A DNA stretch of 5,657 nt from Flavobacteriales bacterium (GTDB taxonomy: Bacteria; Bacteroidota; Bacteroidia; Flavobacteriales_D; Crocinitomicaceae). The stretch is from positions 1-5,657 of the forward strand of contig CANMFV010000082.1 of assembly GCA_947496835.1 (NCBI GenBank), read 5' to 3'. The notes beneath the pieces were generated by a model. The model was not told the origin of the DNA and searched no databases. It worked only from the letters and a program-made list of their open reading frames with translations. Below, piece after piece: positions 4,293 through 5,657 of this stretch. The position numbers and the translations under genes are program-made. Position 1 is the first letter of the stretch, and each line of letters starts with the position of its first letter.

Positions 4293-5657
4293 TTGCTTGA
4301 TAAAACGTTCTTGCTGTACTTTCCCATCGATGATCAAACGAATGAAATACGTTCCTGCTGGTAAGTCTGATACATACACTTTTCCATCATAGATGTTCTT
4401 TTCGTATAGGTTTCCTTCCATATCGATGATTTCCGTTGTTTTTGGAAGTTCAACGATTGTGAAATGCAATTCATTCATTACTGGATTTGGATACACGTTC
4501 CAATCGATGTTGTGTTTAACATTTTCCATCCCCATCGTTTGTAGGGCCAATTTCACTGCAGCATACGCATTGATTTTCCCTGCTCCCCAAATCGGACTTC
4601 CTTCCGCAGGAATGGTTCCTGTTAAATTATCTTGTCGAGCAGTCAACATGATGATTTCTTTCACCTGTCTCGCTGATAAATAAGGATTTGCTTCAAGTAT
4701 CAAGGCAGAAACTCCAGCTACCATCGGTGAAGCCATGGACGTTCCGGACATTTTTGCGAAGTGATAGGTTTTGTTGTTAAAAGAGATGTTATCAACAGAA
4801 GAGAAGGTCGCATCCGTGAACGAAGACATGGCAGAAATCACTGCAACTCCTGGTGCCGCAATATCCGGTTTCATTTGTCCGTCGTAACGTGGACCAACAG
4901 AGGAGAAGGAAGCAATTCCACCACCAATTGGATTTCCGCTTCCGCTCAAATACTGTGAGGAATAGGCTGCCACACTGATGACATCTTCTGAACAAGAAGG
5001 TTCGCTTATTCCATTTAAGTTATCTCCTGAAATAGATCCCCCGTAGGAAAAAGAAAAGGGCATTCCCCAATTTCCTACGTCATTGGAAAGTTCCGTCACG
5101 TTCCAATAATGTACTGTTCCAGTGTCTGCTTTCGATTTTAGGAGTACACGCAATGAAGTATTGGTGTTTTTAACACGCAAACGCATTTGTGGGCGACCGT
5201 TCAATGGATGAGCAGCATCCGCAGTGATGTTAAACCAAATGGTGTCCACACCAGTCACTAAAAAGGAATCAATGTAAGTTGTTGTCGTTGCAGTGTTGTA
5301 AAATGGACTCTCAATTAAAGTGTTTCCAGCATTATTGGTAACGATTAATCCATTTTCAAAGGAATTCCCTGCTTCACCCCAGGCATGAATGCTTTGTCCC
5401 CACATGTTCGAATTGGCTGAATAGGAATAAAATTCAATGCGCGACTTGAACTGATCTTGGTTAAAGGATTTTTTTATGTGAAAATTGACATTTCCGTTGT
5501 TTCCACCTGAATTAGCAAAGACAACACCTAAATCGGTGTACGCCGTAATCGCTTGACTTAAGATGGAAGTTCCATCCAAGGTACCAAAGTGATAAAGTCC
5601 CCAAGACATATTGATGACCAATCGTTTTCCATCCGCTTGTGCTTTTTGGTACATCCA
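4290..5657 (-). CDS. Subtilisin-like S8 serine protease with T9SS C-terminal domain (N-terminus outside window)
   Basis: The frame is open to the right edge: TGG precedes the Met codon at 5654, and the protein begins mid-domain, so that Met is not the start. Residue numbers here count from it. VINMSWG (13-19) is the conserved subtilisin core strand, GGNNGN (50-55) carries the oxyanion Asn, MKPDIAAPGV is at 261-270, and SGTSMASPMVAGVSAL (303-318) carries the nucleophile Ser306. The catalytic Asp and His must lie upstream, outside the window. Asn-to-Ser spacing is about 254 residues, against 66 in subtilisin, so a domain of roughly 190 residues (about 56-220, rich in beta-type sequence) is inserted in the catalytic domain. 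The chain ends in a T9SS type A sorting domain (WNVYPNPVMNELHF from 385, LPAGTYFIRL at 431-440, QERFIKQ end), so it should be secreted across the outer membrane and processed there. It is probably an extracellular protease for nutrient acquisition, coupled to GNAT downstream. Confidence 0.93.
   Translation of the reverse strand, partial: WMYQKAQADGKRLVINMSWGLYHFGTLDGTSILSQAITAYTDLGVVFANSGGNNGNVNFHIKKSFNQDQFKSRIEFYSYSANSNMWGQSIHAWGEAGNSFENGLIVTNNAGNTLIESPFYNTATTTTYIDSFLVTGVDTIWFNITADAAHPLNGRPQMRLRVKNTNTSLRVLLKSKADTGTVHYWNVTELSNDVGNWGMPFSFSYGGSISGDNLNGISEPSCSEDVISVAAYSSQYLSGSGNPIGGGIASFSSVGPRYDGQMKPDIAAPGVAVISAMSSFTDATFSSVDNISFNNKTYHFAKMSGTSMASPMVAGVSALILEANPYLSARQVKEIIMLTARQDNLTGTIPAEGSPIWGAGKINAYAAVKLALQTMGMENVKHNIDWNVYPNPVMNELHFTIVELPKTTEIIDMEGNLYEKNIYDGKVYVSDLPAGTYFIRLIIDGKVQQERFIKQ

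Noticed and set aside
5652..5654. ATG as the start of the S8 protease
   Set aside because: The frame stays open to the window edge (preceding codon TGG), and the protein would begin inside the catalytic domain without catalytic Asp, His or a signal peptide.
1..5657. CRISPR array, tRNA, rRNA or riboswitch
   Set aside because: No regularly spaced short repeats, cloverleaf-like segments or conserved rRNA stretches were seen. Gaps between genes are all under 220 bp.

Overview
The window looks like chromosomal DNA of a Bacteroidota, probably Flavobacteriales. Two proteins end in type A sorting domains of the type IX secretion system (T9SS), which is confined to this phylum. Start codons lack strong Shine-Dalgarno sequences, and composition is moderately AT-rich. 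The family cannot be fixed from sequence alone.

Minus strand, in transcription order (right to left): the C-terminal part of a secreted subtilisin-like S8 protease (4290-5657, cut by the window edge); a PaiA-like GNAT acetyltransferase whose ATG directly follows the protease stop (3795-4289); a very clear 2-amino-3-carboxymuconate-6-semialdehyde decarboxylase, ACMSD, of the kynurenine/3-hydroxyanthranilate route of tryptophan catabolism (760-1767); and a short-chain dehydrogenase-like protein with Val in place of the catalytic Tyr (3-707). The SDR stop codon overlaps an ATG at positions 3-1, so a further gene probably continues beyond the left edge.

Plus strand: one AT-rich gene (1986-3668) lies against this direction between GNAT and ACMSD. 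It encodes a signal peptide, seven regular ~60-residue repeats that look like a beta-propeller, and a T9SS C-terminal domain.

The most notable point is how that gene is embedded. The GNAT-ACMSD boundary (end of GNAT, 43-bp spacer, start of ACMSD) occurs twice, 1984 bp apart, as direct repeats: 44/44 identical bases, then 18/25. The left copy has the real ACMSD start plus a decayed GNAT tail. The right copy has the real GNAT end plus a stranded 10-nt ACMSD start. The simplest reading is that GNAT and ACMSD were once adjacent in a single minus-strand run, and that an AT-rich single-gene segment was inserted with duplication of the junction. No integrase, transposase, CRISPR array, tRNA or rRNA is visible.
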